64,000 bases of DNA, taken from the NCBI GenBank assembly GCA_015680685.1, contig MNCI01005255.1, positions 186,001 through 250,000 of the forward strand, in the 5' to 3' direction. Shown in pieces: positions 11,331-21,734 of the stretch (position 1 is the stretch's first letter; each line of letters starts with the position of its first letter). The stretch comes from Gnetum montanum (Eukaryota > Streptophyta > Gnetopsida > Gnetales > Gnetaceae). The translations under genes and the position numbers were made by a program. Below the pieces are notes generated by a model that searched no databases, had not been told where the DNA came from, and saw only the letters and a list, made by a program, of their open reading frames with translations.

Positions 11331-14300
11331 GACATAGTACGGTTTGAGGTACGAGTGATTCATCGAGTTAGCGAACTCATTGCCATCCATGTCTGCCAAC
11401 TTGAAGGCTCTATTCCTGAAGGCTTTAGTGACCATGTGAGGACCTTCCTAGTTGGTTGAGAATTTGCTCACATGCTCGCGGATGACCTTGAGGATGAGGT
11501 CTTCCTTCTGCACTAGCCACCGATGCAGATCTACATGGTGCTTTTACTACTACTTGCTTTGGTAGTGCTCTATGCAACTCAATGTTTGTGCACACTCCTC
11601 CTCTATTGAGTCAAGGTCAATGATCCATGACTCATTGTTCTGGGCTTCACTCATGATGTCAGATAGGATCATCCGAAGTGATGGTACCTACAACTCAAGA
11701 GGCAACATAGCTTTAGATCCATAAACAAGGTTGTATGGAGTCTTACTTGTCATGGTTCTACACGTCATCATGTAGGCCCATATAACGTAGAGGATTTTCT
11801 TGTGACATTGCCTCTTGCTGCTACTAAGCATCTACTTCAGCAAATTGATGATGGACTTATTTGTAGCCTTCGTCTGTTTGTTCGCCTATGGGTAGTACAG
11901 GGAGGAGAATTATTGTTTGATGCCTAAGTTGCTGTAGAAGGTTCGAGTTTCCGTACTGCTGAACTATGGCCCATTGTTGGTCAAAATAGTCATTTGAAGT
12001 CTAAATCTTGTTATGATGTTGTCCAAGATGAAGTGGAAAATTTTTTGAGATGTCATTTTCCTCAAGGGGATGGCTTCCACCCACTTAGTAAAATACTCAG
12101 TGGTCGTGATAATGAAACTATGCCCTGCGGAGGACTTAGGTGTGATGGATACTATGAGGTCTAGTCTCCATCATTGGAAGGACCAAGTGATTTGTGTTGG
12201 GTGCAGGTCCGTGGGTGAGACATGTATGAGATTTGTGTATCTCTGCCACATGTCACACATCTTGACTTTTGATAGGCAATCATTCTTCATGTGGGGCTAG
12301 TAGTACCCTAGGCATCTTATTTTTGCAGCCATAGCCCTAGGTGCTATGTGTCCACTGCACAACCCCTCATGGACTTCATTAACTACCATCTGGGCTTGCT
12401 CCTCACCCACGCATGTCAACAATATCCCGTCATAGGAACATTGGCATAGGACATCCTTTCCCATATGCACATATTATCGGGCACGCTTATGGATTGCATC
12501 TCTCTGAGCAGATGTCAATCCACCTAGGGGTTTATCCATGTTGTAGGTAAGCTTTAATGTTGGCGTACCACTCATGGGTGTCCGTGGCGCTGACAAAGGC
12601 CATGTGTCCCACCTGAGTGATATCCTCAGTGCATTTGATAATCAAAGTTGGTAGACTTACAATCAAATGTGGTGGAATGTTTAATGCTAGAGTGGCTAAG
12701 GCATCTGCCATGGTGTTCTCATTGTGTGGCATGTGTTGCACATCTGTGGTTGTGAATTGCTTAAGTAGGATTTTTTCTAAGTCATAGTAGGGTTGTAGAT
12801 GTGTAGCCTTGTAGGAAGAGACCTCGATGATTTGATTCACAACTAATTGCGAATCACCATAGATTGCTAAGTGTTGTACGCCTAGTGCTTGGGCAGTTAA
12901 CAGGACTCTGAGTAACCCCTCATACTCTGCCACATTGTTGGTGCAAGGGAACATAAAATGATATGTAGACGGGTGCATTTCCCTAGAGGGGAATGTGATG
13001 ACAGCAGCTGCACTACCCCCTCATGTGGTTGAGGTGCCGTCAAAGTGTAAAGTGGCTTCGAGATGCGATGGGACGATGTTGATAATGCCAATGTGCTCGT
13101 CCAAGAATTTGGAGTCTATGGTTGCCTGGTCATCGATTGGTAAGGCAGTGAGTTGGATCACTATGGCTTGACCCTTCGTCGATGATTGACTTACATAGTG
13201 TAAATCAAGCTCCACGGTTATTACCTTCCATCAGGCTATCTAGCTACTTTCTTATAGATTGTTAGTGATAACTTGGACTATGTTGCTTTTGCAAATGATG
13301 TTAGTTGTACTGTGAAATAGGTAATGCCTCCACTTTTTTAGTGCGAACACTAAGGCAAGGCGATTCCTATCCACTTTGTTGTATTTCTCCTCATGTGCTT
13401 TTAGTGTATGAATTAGATAATACACTGGTAGCTCAAAACCATCGTCTCGTTTCTAACATAGCAGTGCCGCGATGGATGTGTCAGAGGTGAGGTAGATGAA
13501 GAAGGGTTTATCCCTTTGTGGCGGATGCACAATTGGGAGGTGTAAGCGTTCCTTCTTCAGGTCGTTCAAGGCCTATTGACACTAGGTTGTCCACTTGAAG
13601 TTAACCCCCTTCTTTAGAAGGTGTTGCATAGGGTGTAACTTATCAGTCAACCTTGCTATAAACCTTCAAATGAATTGCACCTTACCATGCAAACCACATA
13701 ACTCCTTAAGGTTTGTTGGAGGTGCCAGGTTGGCGATGGCCTTAACTTTGTTAGGGTCCACTCGTATTCCAAGATCTAATACCATGAACCCTAACATGTG
13801 CCCAATTTTCACCTTGAAGATGCACTTCTTAGGATTGAGGCGTAAGTCTTACATTTGACAGCACTTGAGGACTACCCCTAGATCACGTGGGTGATCAGCT
13901 ACATTCTTGGACATAACTTCTATATCATCCATGTAGTCATTTAATGTTTCTAGAATATAGTTGCTAAAAATGTATGTCATGGCTTGCTAGTAGGTTGCTC
14001 CAGTGTTCTTGAGCCTGAAAGACATCATGGTGTAGTAGAAGGTACCCCATGGGGTCATGAAGATTATTGTTAGCTGATGCTCTAGGTTAATTTGCATTTG
14101 GTTTTATTCGGAGAAATCATCCATGATGGATAACAGAGCATGAACAGCTGTGGTGTCGATGAACTGATCAATGCTTGGAAGTGGAAAGTTTTCCTTGATC
14201 ATTATCTTGTTCAAGTCCCGGAAGTCTATATAGATTCATATTCCTGTTGTTTTCTTCGAAACCACAATGATGTTGGACACCCATTCCGAGTAGTCAACCG

Positions 14301-14808
14301 TGTAGATGAAACCAGTGTGGTATAGCTTGGTGATCTCATCCCTCACGGCTAGCATAATTTCTAGCTTGACTTTGCGAGCCTTCTTCTTGACTGCCTTCAT
14401 GCATGGGTCTAGGACAATGTTGTTCTGTATCAGCTACAAATATAAACCCAACATGTTGTTGTACGACCATGCGAAGACATTAATATTATCTTGCATAATC
14501 TTGGCTACATTTTTGTGCATTTGTGTATCTAGGAGGGAGCTAAGTTTCAACATTTTTATCTTCCCCTTAGACGTGGTCACAGGCATCTCAACGAGAGGGT
14601 CCTTGGTTACATCCCCAGCCTCTAAGTCTAGGGCTTGGACTAGATGCTTGGGCCAATCTGGGGATGTGTCTAAGGCTGCTATAGTGCTAGCTGTGGTTGA
14701 CCCCCAGTCAATCAGCTTAGGGTTCAACTATCTCGTGAGCTTGCCATGTGGACCTGCTAACATTAAGGGCATGGAGAGGTCGTAATGGATTTCCATCTTT
14801 TGCTCAAC
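11331..14808 (-). pseudogene. pol of element A: RT, RNase H, second RNase H, integrase
   Basis: Read from 14808 down. A splice-acceptor-like TTGGCAG precedes an ATG at 14796, then LAGPHGKL, which B also has. Reverse transcriptase follows with FPLPSIDQ, MTPWGT and the active site YMDD (about 13935). Then come a connection and RNase H, and a second archaeal-type RNase H (HFDG, AEYEGL, YGDSQLVV and NTMADALA, about 13040-12690), the hallmark of the Tat group. Integrase has VHEGLCSGH, DLIVSITPKSS and NNGP, and ends YLKPYYV near 11335. Stops and frameshifts are frequent. The last zinc cysteine is W, the second integrase acid is N and the third is K, so this integrase could not act. Confidence 0.85.
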
Positions 14809-15099
14809 CTGCCAACACGAGATGAGAGCTTGGTTAAGAGGCACCTGTTGGCAAAGGTTGTGTATAATGAAAATTTGCAAAAAAATGATGAGATGCAACC
14901 TGTGAAGTGTGATGATATAATGATTAAAAGCTTGCCAGGAGAACCACCAAGGCATAAGAATGTAGCTTGTTAAAAATGCAAACTGCTGACGTAAAATGTG
15001 AAACTACTAGAAATTGTGAAACTGCCAATGTAAAAGTGCAAAATTTCTAGCTTAACGTCATTGCAAAATGGGAATGTATAATAGGTTGAGATTGCTAGT

Positions 15100-15215
15100 T
15101 TAAGGTCTCTTTCAGACTGTTAGAGGTGAAACTACACTAGGATTTCTAGATAAGGTCTTTTCGGATGGGTAATGCTGCAATTGTTGGAGTTGCTAGTTTA
15201 AGGTCTTTTGGACCC
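15100..15215 (-). repeat. GCTAGTTTAAGGTC repeat block between antisense gene and pol, element A
   Basis: TTGCTAGTTTAAGGTCT and two variants (about 15098, 15142 and 15191) are each followed by TTTCRGAC or TTTTGGAC. They lie between the pol acceptor and the antisense promoter. Confidence 0.65.
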
Positions 15216-15389
15216 TTAACAAAAACAAATATATTTTTCTTTTGGAGAAGCGAATAGTTGGCTTGAAGCATGTCAAGGCTTCAATGTCAATAGTGCTACG
15301 ATGTCATGGTGGGCATGCTACACTGTACGGCGCACTCCATATTAATTGGAGAGAGAGAGCGACAAGTTTCCCTTTCTTACCATTACGAC

Positions 15390-15402
15390 CATAAATAGGG
15401 AT
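15390..15402 (+). promoter_or_regulatory. TATA box of the antisense gene in element A
   Basis: CCATAAATAGGG lies about 155 nt before the antisense ATG (15550). Element B has CTATAAATAGGGG at the same relative place on the other genomic strand (about 37170-37182, ATG at 37033). Sequence outside the box is less similar, which suggests selection on a core promoter when the family was active. Confidence 0.6.
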
Positions 15403-15668
15403 AAAACCCTGGTAAGCTTGCCATTCTCATCGTAAGAGCATAGAGCCCACATTTGAAGCACAAGGCAATTTCAGGGCATAGAGCAATTGTGTTAACAATG
15501 AGCGAGGCATTTCTTTCATAGTGAAGAGGGGAAGTTTGTAAGAAGGACGATGGCTCCTAAGAAGGAATGTACTCATCTAGTGCTTGCAAAGGTTAAGGAG
15601 GCAAAGAAAACCCTGGGGCGCATGACATAAGCATGCATTGTGGCACGGGAGGACACACCATTAACTTG

Positions 15669-16230
15669 GTAGGTTACTATGCTTCCTCTATTTTTTTGTG
15701 ATTCTATTATCATTTTTCTTTCTATTTTTATTATGTATCCTAGTCTCAGTCATCTGTGTTTTCCATCATCGCGTTGTTTTGGCCTTTGCATCATCGATGT
15801 TTCCATTTTGGCCATGGCTGATGCATAACTGCTACGCCATCATTGCATGCAAGTTCGCTTAAACCACCATCGCCATGATTTTCATAACCATGGGGGATTG
15901 TATAGTTTAAGTTAATTGGCTTTTGAATGGTGTAGGACCCTCAGGAGGACCGAGCCATGTGTGATGCGACAATGTGACATGTGTTTTGTTAGGGTGCATT
16001 GTTAATCACCCTGTTAGGGTTAATTGTGTTGTTGCTATGCTAGGCTATTTCCACTACGCTAACGCTTTTGTGTGCTTGCTATGTTATGTGCAGAAATAGG
16101 GCTATGTTGTGCTATATGTAGGAATTGCTAAGTATTGCTATGTTCCGCACGTATTGCACTCAGAAACGATGCTAACGCTAGTTGATTGTGCTATGCAAGG
16201 TGGGGCTGAGGCCCATGTTGATTTTTTTAG
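15669..16230 (+). other. Intron 1 of the antisense gene, element A
   Basis: The donor TTG|GTAGGT follows a 119-nt exon, and B has an exon of equal length ending CTCG|GTGAGT, both in phase 2. The acceptor is uncertain: TTTTTTTAG near 16230 fits best, GTGCAG at 16091 is another option. The intron holds TATGCTAGGC and TACGCTAACGC, the same motif as A's LTRs. Confidence 0.55.
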
Positions 16231-17519
16231 AAATTGCAAGGGTCCTGTGTCATGTGTGCAAACCCATGGCCAACGTCCCTCCTCCTTGAATACGTATGGG
16301 AGAGTTAGGGGTATGGATTAGAGAAGGAGCACAAGAGTTCCTCCAATACCCCCTCCAACATTTTAGTGGGATCGTTTGGTCATACCTAGAGGAGGAAGAG
16401 GCAAACATCATCACAGAAGCCATACTACCTGGGGCAAGTCGGGGCATCCTGAGGTTTTTGATGAATGGAGAAGTCTTTGGCAGGTACGGAGAAGGATCTA
16501 GTCAATGCCCAACAGGGTTTAGGCATTTATCCTAGATCTGGGATATGCCTAAGTACGACTGCTACCATTCTTACAACACACTATATGGTAACGTGCTTCC
16601 AGGATCCACCAGGGATTGTCTACTATGCTGGCAAGTGAGTTTCTTCTAACCTTGTTCCACTGTGTTGTGCGATGCTTGCTACATTGGCAAAATGCTAATA
16701 GTATGTTTTTTGCTACTAGGTTCTACATTGACGAGAACGGGGTTCATGATTGACTGGGTCTACTAACTATGACACAGATAGCCCTATAGGAGTTCTCTTC
16801 TATTGAGAACCTACGTGCAGGGGTGATTGATCAATGTGGAGGTGAATACCCCTCCTATCACTACTTGTTCCCCACTCCCTACAATCAGTGCAAGGGGTCT
16901 GGTTGGCTGGATGAGGGGTGGGCAGAGCCTTTCAAACCAATCATCATTGATCAGGTTCTAGTTAGTCTTCCACTATTCTCATAGCCGTACCAACCTGGTA
17001 GGCCAAATAGTAAGTGTTGGATGCTTAAGTGTCTTTGCAATCTTTAAATTTTCTATGTTTTTATGCTAAACACTTTTTGCAAAAACTGTTGTAGGGGCGA
17101 AGAAGCCCCAGGAGGTGATGGTGGTAACCACTAAGACACAGGGGGCAAATATCTACTTCAAGTATGAAGAAGTAGAGATGAGCCAACGCTAGATAAATGG
17201 TGCGGCTTCAGACTCCCTGGTCCAGAACATTAAAAAGGCAAGGCTTATGGATCTGTTCCTGGCCTTGAATCCAAACATTCCTGTCACCGAGATGCTCTCC
17301 CTGGTCGAATCCTTTTTCGACAAGGCGAGCTACTTCTGCTTGCACATATACGGCGTACGGGTGATCATTAACATCAATGACTAGCTATTCATAGACCTCT
17401 TCAATATCCCTGCCGATGGCATCTTGATAGGGTCAAAGTTGAAGATAGAGCTAACCCTTCAGAAGAAGGACATCCAGGAGTGGTTAGGGCTTACCAAGGA
17501 GTGTAAGGGGTTCCCTATG

Positions 17520-18735
17520 TGAAACACCATAAAATTTCAAGCTTGGTACTTCCCCAGCAAGAACCAGGTCCCTGGGACCCACGAATAGCCACAGCTACAT
17601 TCGGTGTCGCACATTGTATCTTTGGGAATCAAGAGGCGTAATTTTCACTAAGTGTGCAGTACCAGCATATACGCCCAGCGTATACGCCCAGCATCAACAA
17701 CGTATACGCCCAGCGTATATGCCCGACGTCCCCAGCGTATACGCCCAGTGTGGACATCCGGCCCACATGCCCGGTGTACACACCTCGCCTGTATGCTCGG
17801 CATCACACACGCCCGACGATGAAGCCTCAATGACAGAATGAAGACAACACCGAAGATCAAGAATTGAAGCAAGTCGGCAACCATCAGCGTACACGCCCGG
17901 TGTATACGCCGAGTCATTGTCGGCATGTACGCTCAGCGTGTATGCCCAGTGTCCATGGCATCTCCACCCAAGTTTACACGCCCAGCACGTCTAGCGTATA
18001 TACCCAGCATATACGCCGGCATGATCTAGCGTATACGCCCCGCGTATACGCTCGACAGATGTAATATGTTGTATATTTGTAAATTGTATGCACCCGGTCA
18101 ATGCGCCACGTGTCTCCTAACCCGAGTCTAGTGTAACAACCGGTATAAAACCCCCATTTTTCCACTTCACCCAGAGGTCGGAAAAAATCCCAGAGCATAC
18201 CCAGGAGCAATTACGCTGCGTACCAGAGCTTAAAACCCTCTTACATTGGAAAACCTGTACGCCGTGCACAGTCTCTATGCCACGCCCACTGCGTAATCTA
18301 GCCCAGTCGCCCTCCCATCCACCAGGGCTTTTCATCTGCCTTGTGCTTCGCCACAACTGCATTAGACCGATGCGCTGTATTCTCATTCTGTAATATCATT
18401 GTTACATTTGCTGCATAAGATTGTTTACAGTTTTATGTCAATTTGGCCCACACATTCTGTTTATGCCCATTTACGCTTATGCTCCGTTTGCATCTGTTTT
18501 ATGCTATTTACGCTTCGTGTACACCCGTTACGCCGTTTACACATAACCCAGCGTATAACACTTCGGTGTACATTCAGGGAAATCCTTGTCTAATCCGGGT
18601 GTAGACCACCCAAGGTACTCTACCTTCGTGCATTCCAACTCACCCTCAGGCAAAGGCAGGGTCTTCTGTTCTTGTCCTGCAATCCCACGGTCTCTGTTTC
18701 CTTCCAGCTGGAGACCGACAATTTCAGGCGGTACA
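17520..18735 (+). mobile_element. Solo LTR S, inserted in exon 4 of A's antisense gene
   Basis: It is 1216 bp, starting TGAAACACCATAAAATTTCA and ending GGCGGTACA, with perfect CTATG duplications (17515-17519 and 18736-18740). It aligns in reverse with the C LTR (56169-57402), so it is of the C family. Internal sequence is absent, as expected after LTR-LTR recombination. A TATA box, GGTATAAAACC, is near 18141. Removing the LTR and one duplication rejoins the host frame exactly (...GFPM then EKLKEG...). Confidence 0.92.
17660..18060 (+). repeat. Minisatellite of GTATACGCCCAGC units in solo LTR S
   Basis: About fifteen copies of (A/G)GCGTATACGCCC(A/G)GC, 12-14 bp each and partly degenerate, in two clusters (17665-17780 and 17885-18058). 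The core GTATAC is self-complementary, so units read similarly on both strands. Several open frames cross the array; these are artefacts of its composition. Confidence 0.85.
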
Positions 18736-19503
18736 CTATGGAGAAGCTTAAAGAGGGACCTGCCAAGGGGGTTTACCCTATCTTTTATGCTCGTGCATTC
18801 CCCCAACTACTTTCTCAAGGAAAGGTCATGGGGATCGAGCAGGCTTGGGCGATGCACGAAGTTATGGAGGAGGGGGCCCATTACAACTGGGTCGATTTTC
18901 TATGTAAAGGCTTGCAAACTGAAATCTTGGGGCTCTATAAGAAAATGGAGTCCTATTCCAATATCGATTATGCCTTCTACATAGCCTACCTGAAGCGTTT
19001 CACAGAGTTCCTGGTGGTTCAAGAGAATGGAGTTTGGGTCATGCGAAATCACGACTAGATTTCCAGACCATGGATTTTCTAGAACCTTTGGATCATCCAA
19101 GCCCAAGATCCCCCATAAATAATTTTGGAGTCATTTTCTGTAATGACTAATGATTAGGTGGCCCGCAACGTTTCGTGACCAAGACAGAATAGAAGAGATG
19201 CCCTCTGTTGTAGATGGTAGCATGTCATGGGGTGAACGTCTCATAGCTAAGACTATGGCCAGCAAGTTGCAGCAAAAGAGGCCTCCTCCAGTGAAGGAAA
19301 CCCTTTGCATGGGGGAAGAGGAGGGGTGAAAACTATGGCTTAAACTGCAGAGGACACAACCTCATATTGGTAAGCACTTTTGTTTAATGCTTACTTTGCT
19401 ATTGTCCACTACGCTATGCTACGCTAGGTGGCGTAGCATAGTGTAGCACATGCCTTAGGCTAACTTGCTTTGAGCTAATGCAAGTGTGTTTCTTGACTAT
19501 CAG

Positions 19504-19700
19504 AAGAAGAAGAGGAAGAAGAAGAGGGCGATGAAGAGGTGTCAGCCCTTAAGACAGGGATGATGAATAAAGACACAGGGGCCCTAGTCTCAAAGAGAAG
19601 GGCCCCAATGGTAAGGAATGAAGTTCTTTCCCCTAAGGTAGGGGCTCTGTTTATTAGGAAAAATCCTCCTGCTGATGAGGACAGGAGTCTCCCTTAAATA
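19504..19700 (+). other. Acidic low-complexity exon segment of the antisense gene, element A
   Basis: Just after the acceptor the frame reads EEEEEEEGDEEVSAL. B has an acidic tract at the same place (33870-33650, minus) built from about four 24-nt units coding DEEEASAN-like peptides. The acidic character is shared while length and order differ. Confidence 0.55.
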
Positions 19701-20960
19701 AAAAAGACACTGGTCTCCTAAAAGGAAAGACACTAGTGCATGAAGAAGAGGTTCGTAGGGACCCGATGGGAACCTTTGGTGAGACTACCACCATCATTTT
19801 GCATCAACAAGAAGGGAGACCACAATTGGAAATTGGTGAGTTTGGCAATATGTCTACCTTATCATAGCCCATTTTGGTCATTTCTAATATGTTTGGTTAT
19901 TTGAAAAACACTACCGCCGATGCCACAGGACCTTCTCCGATTCATGCAAAAACATGGGCTGAGGTCCTCGACAAGTTCACATTTATGCAGGGGATCGTTG
20001 ATGACATGGTTAGCCATCTTTAGAAGGTAAACCCTAAAGTGGGTAAGCAGTAGTGTTATTTACTTTTGCGTTGTTATGCTAGAATTTCTTAACGTTGCTA
20101 CTTTTTTCTATACTAATGCGACTGGTGTGCTCTTCGTGTCATGGTAGCCTCTCGACTCAAATGGGACTCAGCATGAACTTTTAAAGTCGGTGCTATGTCC
20201 ACATTCCCGCCTGAAGTGACCAAGGTATCTCGTCGTGCATACGACGATGCTTGAAAATGAACTTTGCACTCAACATGCTCCCTATGGAAGTACAAGTGCG
20301 TCAACGAGGACCTATGGAAACAGGTCCAAAGGGTTGAGTAAAGGGAGGCTGACCTGCGAGCCAAAGTGAAGGATCTCAAGTCAAGGAATGAGTTCCTCAT
20401 AGCCCGTGACACTAGAAATGAGGACTGGTGCATGGCTATGATAGACTACACTAGTTGTGTGTTAGAACATCGAGGCCACCTGCAAAATAATAGAGTAATG
20501 GATGAAGATGGACCTATTAGCCCAGAAGTGTCAGGACTTAAAAGACTTCAACACCAAGGTTTACAAATGGGGGTAGTCCTAGAGAAACCATAAACATATG
20601 TTTAAACGGGAAAATGCCACTCATCGTAAGTTATACCACAATGCTGCTGTGGAGGAGTTTACGTATCAAGGATTTGTAAATGCCATTGACACTTCGGAGG
20701 CCTATGACAGGTTCAAAGAGAAGGTAAAGGTTACGAAATATTTTTATTAAAAAGTGGACTTTCCCACAGGGGAGACTACGATCATCTCCTTTTCTCAGGG
20801 GCCACCAAGGTGCACGATCACTGAAAGGGAGAGAGTTTCTGCAATAGATGGTGAACCAGGCAAAAGGTGTTGGATAGATATTATAGTAGAGGAGGTTTCG
20901 CTTCGGCTCAGGCTCAGCTTAGACCGAATACCCTTCAAGATAGATGTGGGCCCTTCTCAG

Positions 20961-21050
20961 GTTAGTTGCTTTCTATTGTATTCTTATGCTTATGCTCTAT
21001 TGCAATTTGTGTGCATTTCTTTAGCTAACTACTTCACTGCTATGATGCAG
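20961..21050 (+). other. Last intron (90 nt) of the antisense gene, element A
   Basis: The junctions are CTTCTCAG|GTTAGTTGC and TATGATGCAG|GCTCC. B has CATCTCAG|GTTAGTCAC and GTTGTGCAG|GATCC on the minus strand, 88 nt apart (32320-32233). D has an equivalent 85-nt interval (47641-47557). Phase is 0 in A and B. Bases next to both splice sites are better conserved than the interior, the strongest sign of real splicing here. Confidence 0.8.
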
Positions 21051-21369
21051 GCTCCAGATGAGGGCGCAGCACCCATAGAGGGAGGGAATGAAGAATTGGT
21101 GGAGGAAAACCTAGGGAAAGGTAATGCAATGGGGAATGATGCAATAGCAAGTGGCGAAGATAATGTAGAAAGGGACAACCCATGATAGCATGGGATCCCT
21201 CCTCTTTTTTTTCTGAGATCTTTTGAAATTTTGTAAAAGTTTTGCAAACATTGGACAAGGGACCAGAATTTTGAATAAAGAGGTAAATTTTAGAAAATAA
21301 ATTAATTTTGCAATAACTTGTGTATTGTATACGCACTATGTTTTGTGTAAAATTTTCATGCTTTCATGT

Positions 21370-21680
21370 GCTAGTTTTAGGTCGTTTCGGGCCATTGCTA
21401 GTTTTAGGCTGTTTCTGGCCATAACGTAGCATTGCTAGTTTTAGGCCATTTCAGTCCATTGGGTAAATGCACAAAGATGGTGCGTGCGTAGGAAGAAATG
21501 AAGTTGCTATGCTAGGCATAGCTACTTCTTGATCCAATGTGGGTTAAACGAAACATAAAGACGATATGTAAATGCACATTGCTAGTTTTAGGCCATTTCG
21601 GGCCTTTGCGTAAATGCACATTGCTAGTTTTAGGCCATTTTGGGCAATTGCATATTGCTAGTTTTAAGCCATTTTGGGCC
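21370..21680 (-). repeat. GCTAGTTTTAGGCC repeat block after A gag-pro
   Basis: Six copies of TTGCTAGTTTTAGGCC or a close variant followed by RTTTCGGGCC (about 21368, 21397, 21432, 21578, 21624 and 21656). The block lies between the gag-pro stop and the end of the antisense gene. A 'GTAAATGCACAAGGATGGTGC'-like phrase near 21465 and 21685 also repeats. Confidence 0.75.
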
Positions 21681-21734
21681 ATTACGTAAATGCACAAGGA
21701 TTGTGCATGGATAGGAAGAAGTGGGGTTGCTACG

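Larger units (their letters stand above)
15550..21185 (+). pseudogene. Antisense spliced gene of element A (unrecognised family)
   Basis: The gene lies opposite to gag-pol, between pro and RT. Comparison with B gives seven exons: 15550-15668, about 16230-16634, 16720-17009, 17095-19369 (holding solo LTR S), 19504-20042, 20148-20960 and 21051-21185. Introns 2, 3 and 6 are 85, 85 and 90 nt. Exon 1 starts MAPKKECTH. Exon 2 has WIREGAQEF, exon 3 begins FYIDENGV, and exon 4 has YGVRVIIN and IQEWLGLTK, then EFLVVQENGVWV. Exon 5 is rich in Glu, exon 6 has a coiled-coil-like stretch (LRAKVKDLKSRNEF), and exon 7 ends ERDNP. Stops and at least one frameshift (exon 2) show decay. Exon 4 weakly recalls plant 'putative transposon protein' domains; function is unknown. 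Weak points are the intron-1 acceptor and the cause of the stops. Confidence 0.78.

Noticed and set aside
14306-14785. 159-codon open frame on plus
   Set aside because: It is the reverse shadow of the conserved N-terminal part of A pol; the minus frame matches B and C.
17614-18210. Several overlapping open frames on both strands across the GTATACGCC array
   Set aside because: The repeat unit lacks stops in several frames on both strands, so open frames arise from composition. The interval is inside an LTR.
19836-19860. GTGAGT after TTG as another donor in the A antisense gene
   Set aside because: B keeps the same bases within a frame that continues through (GEF), so it is coding rather than a splice site.
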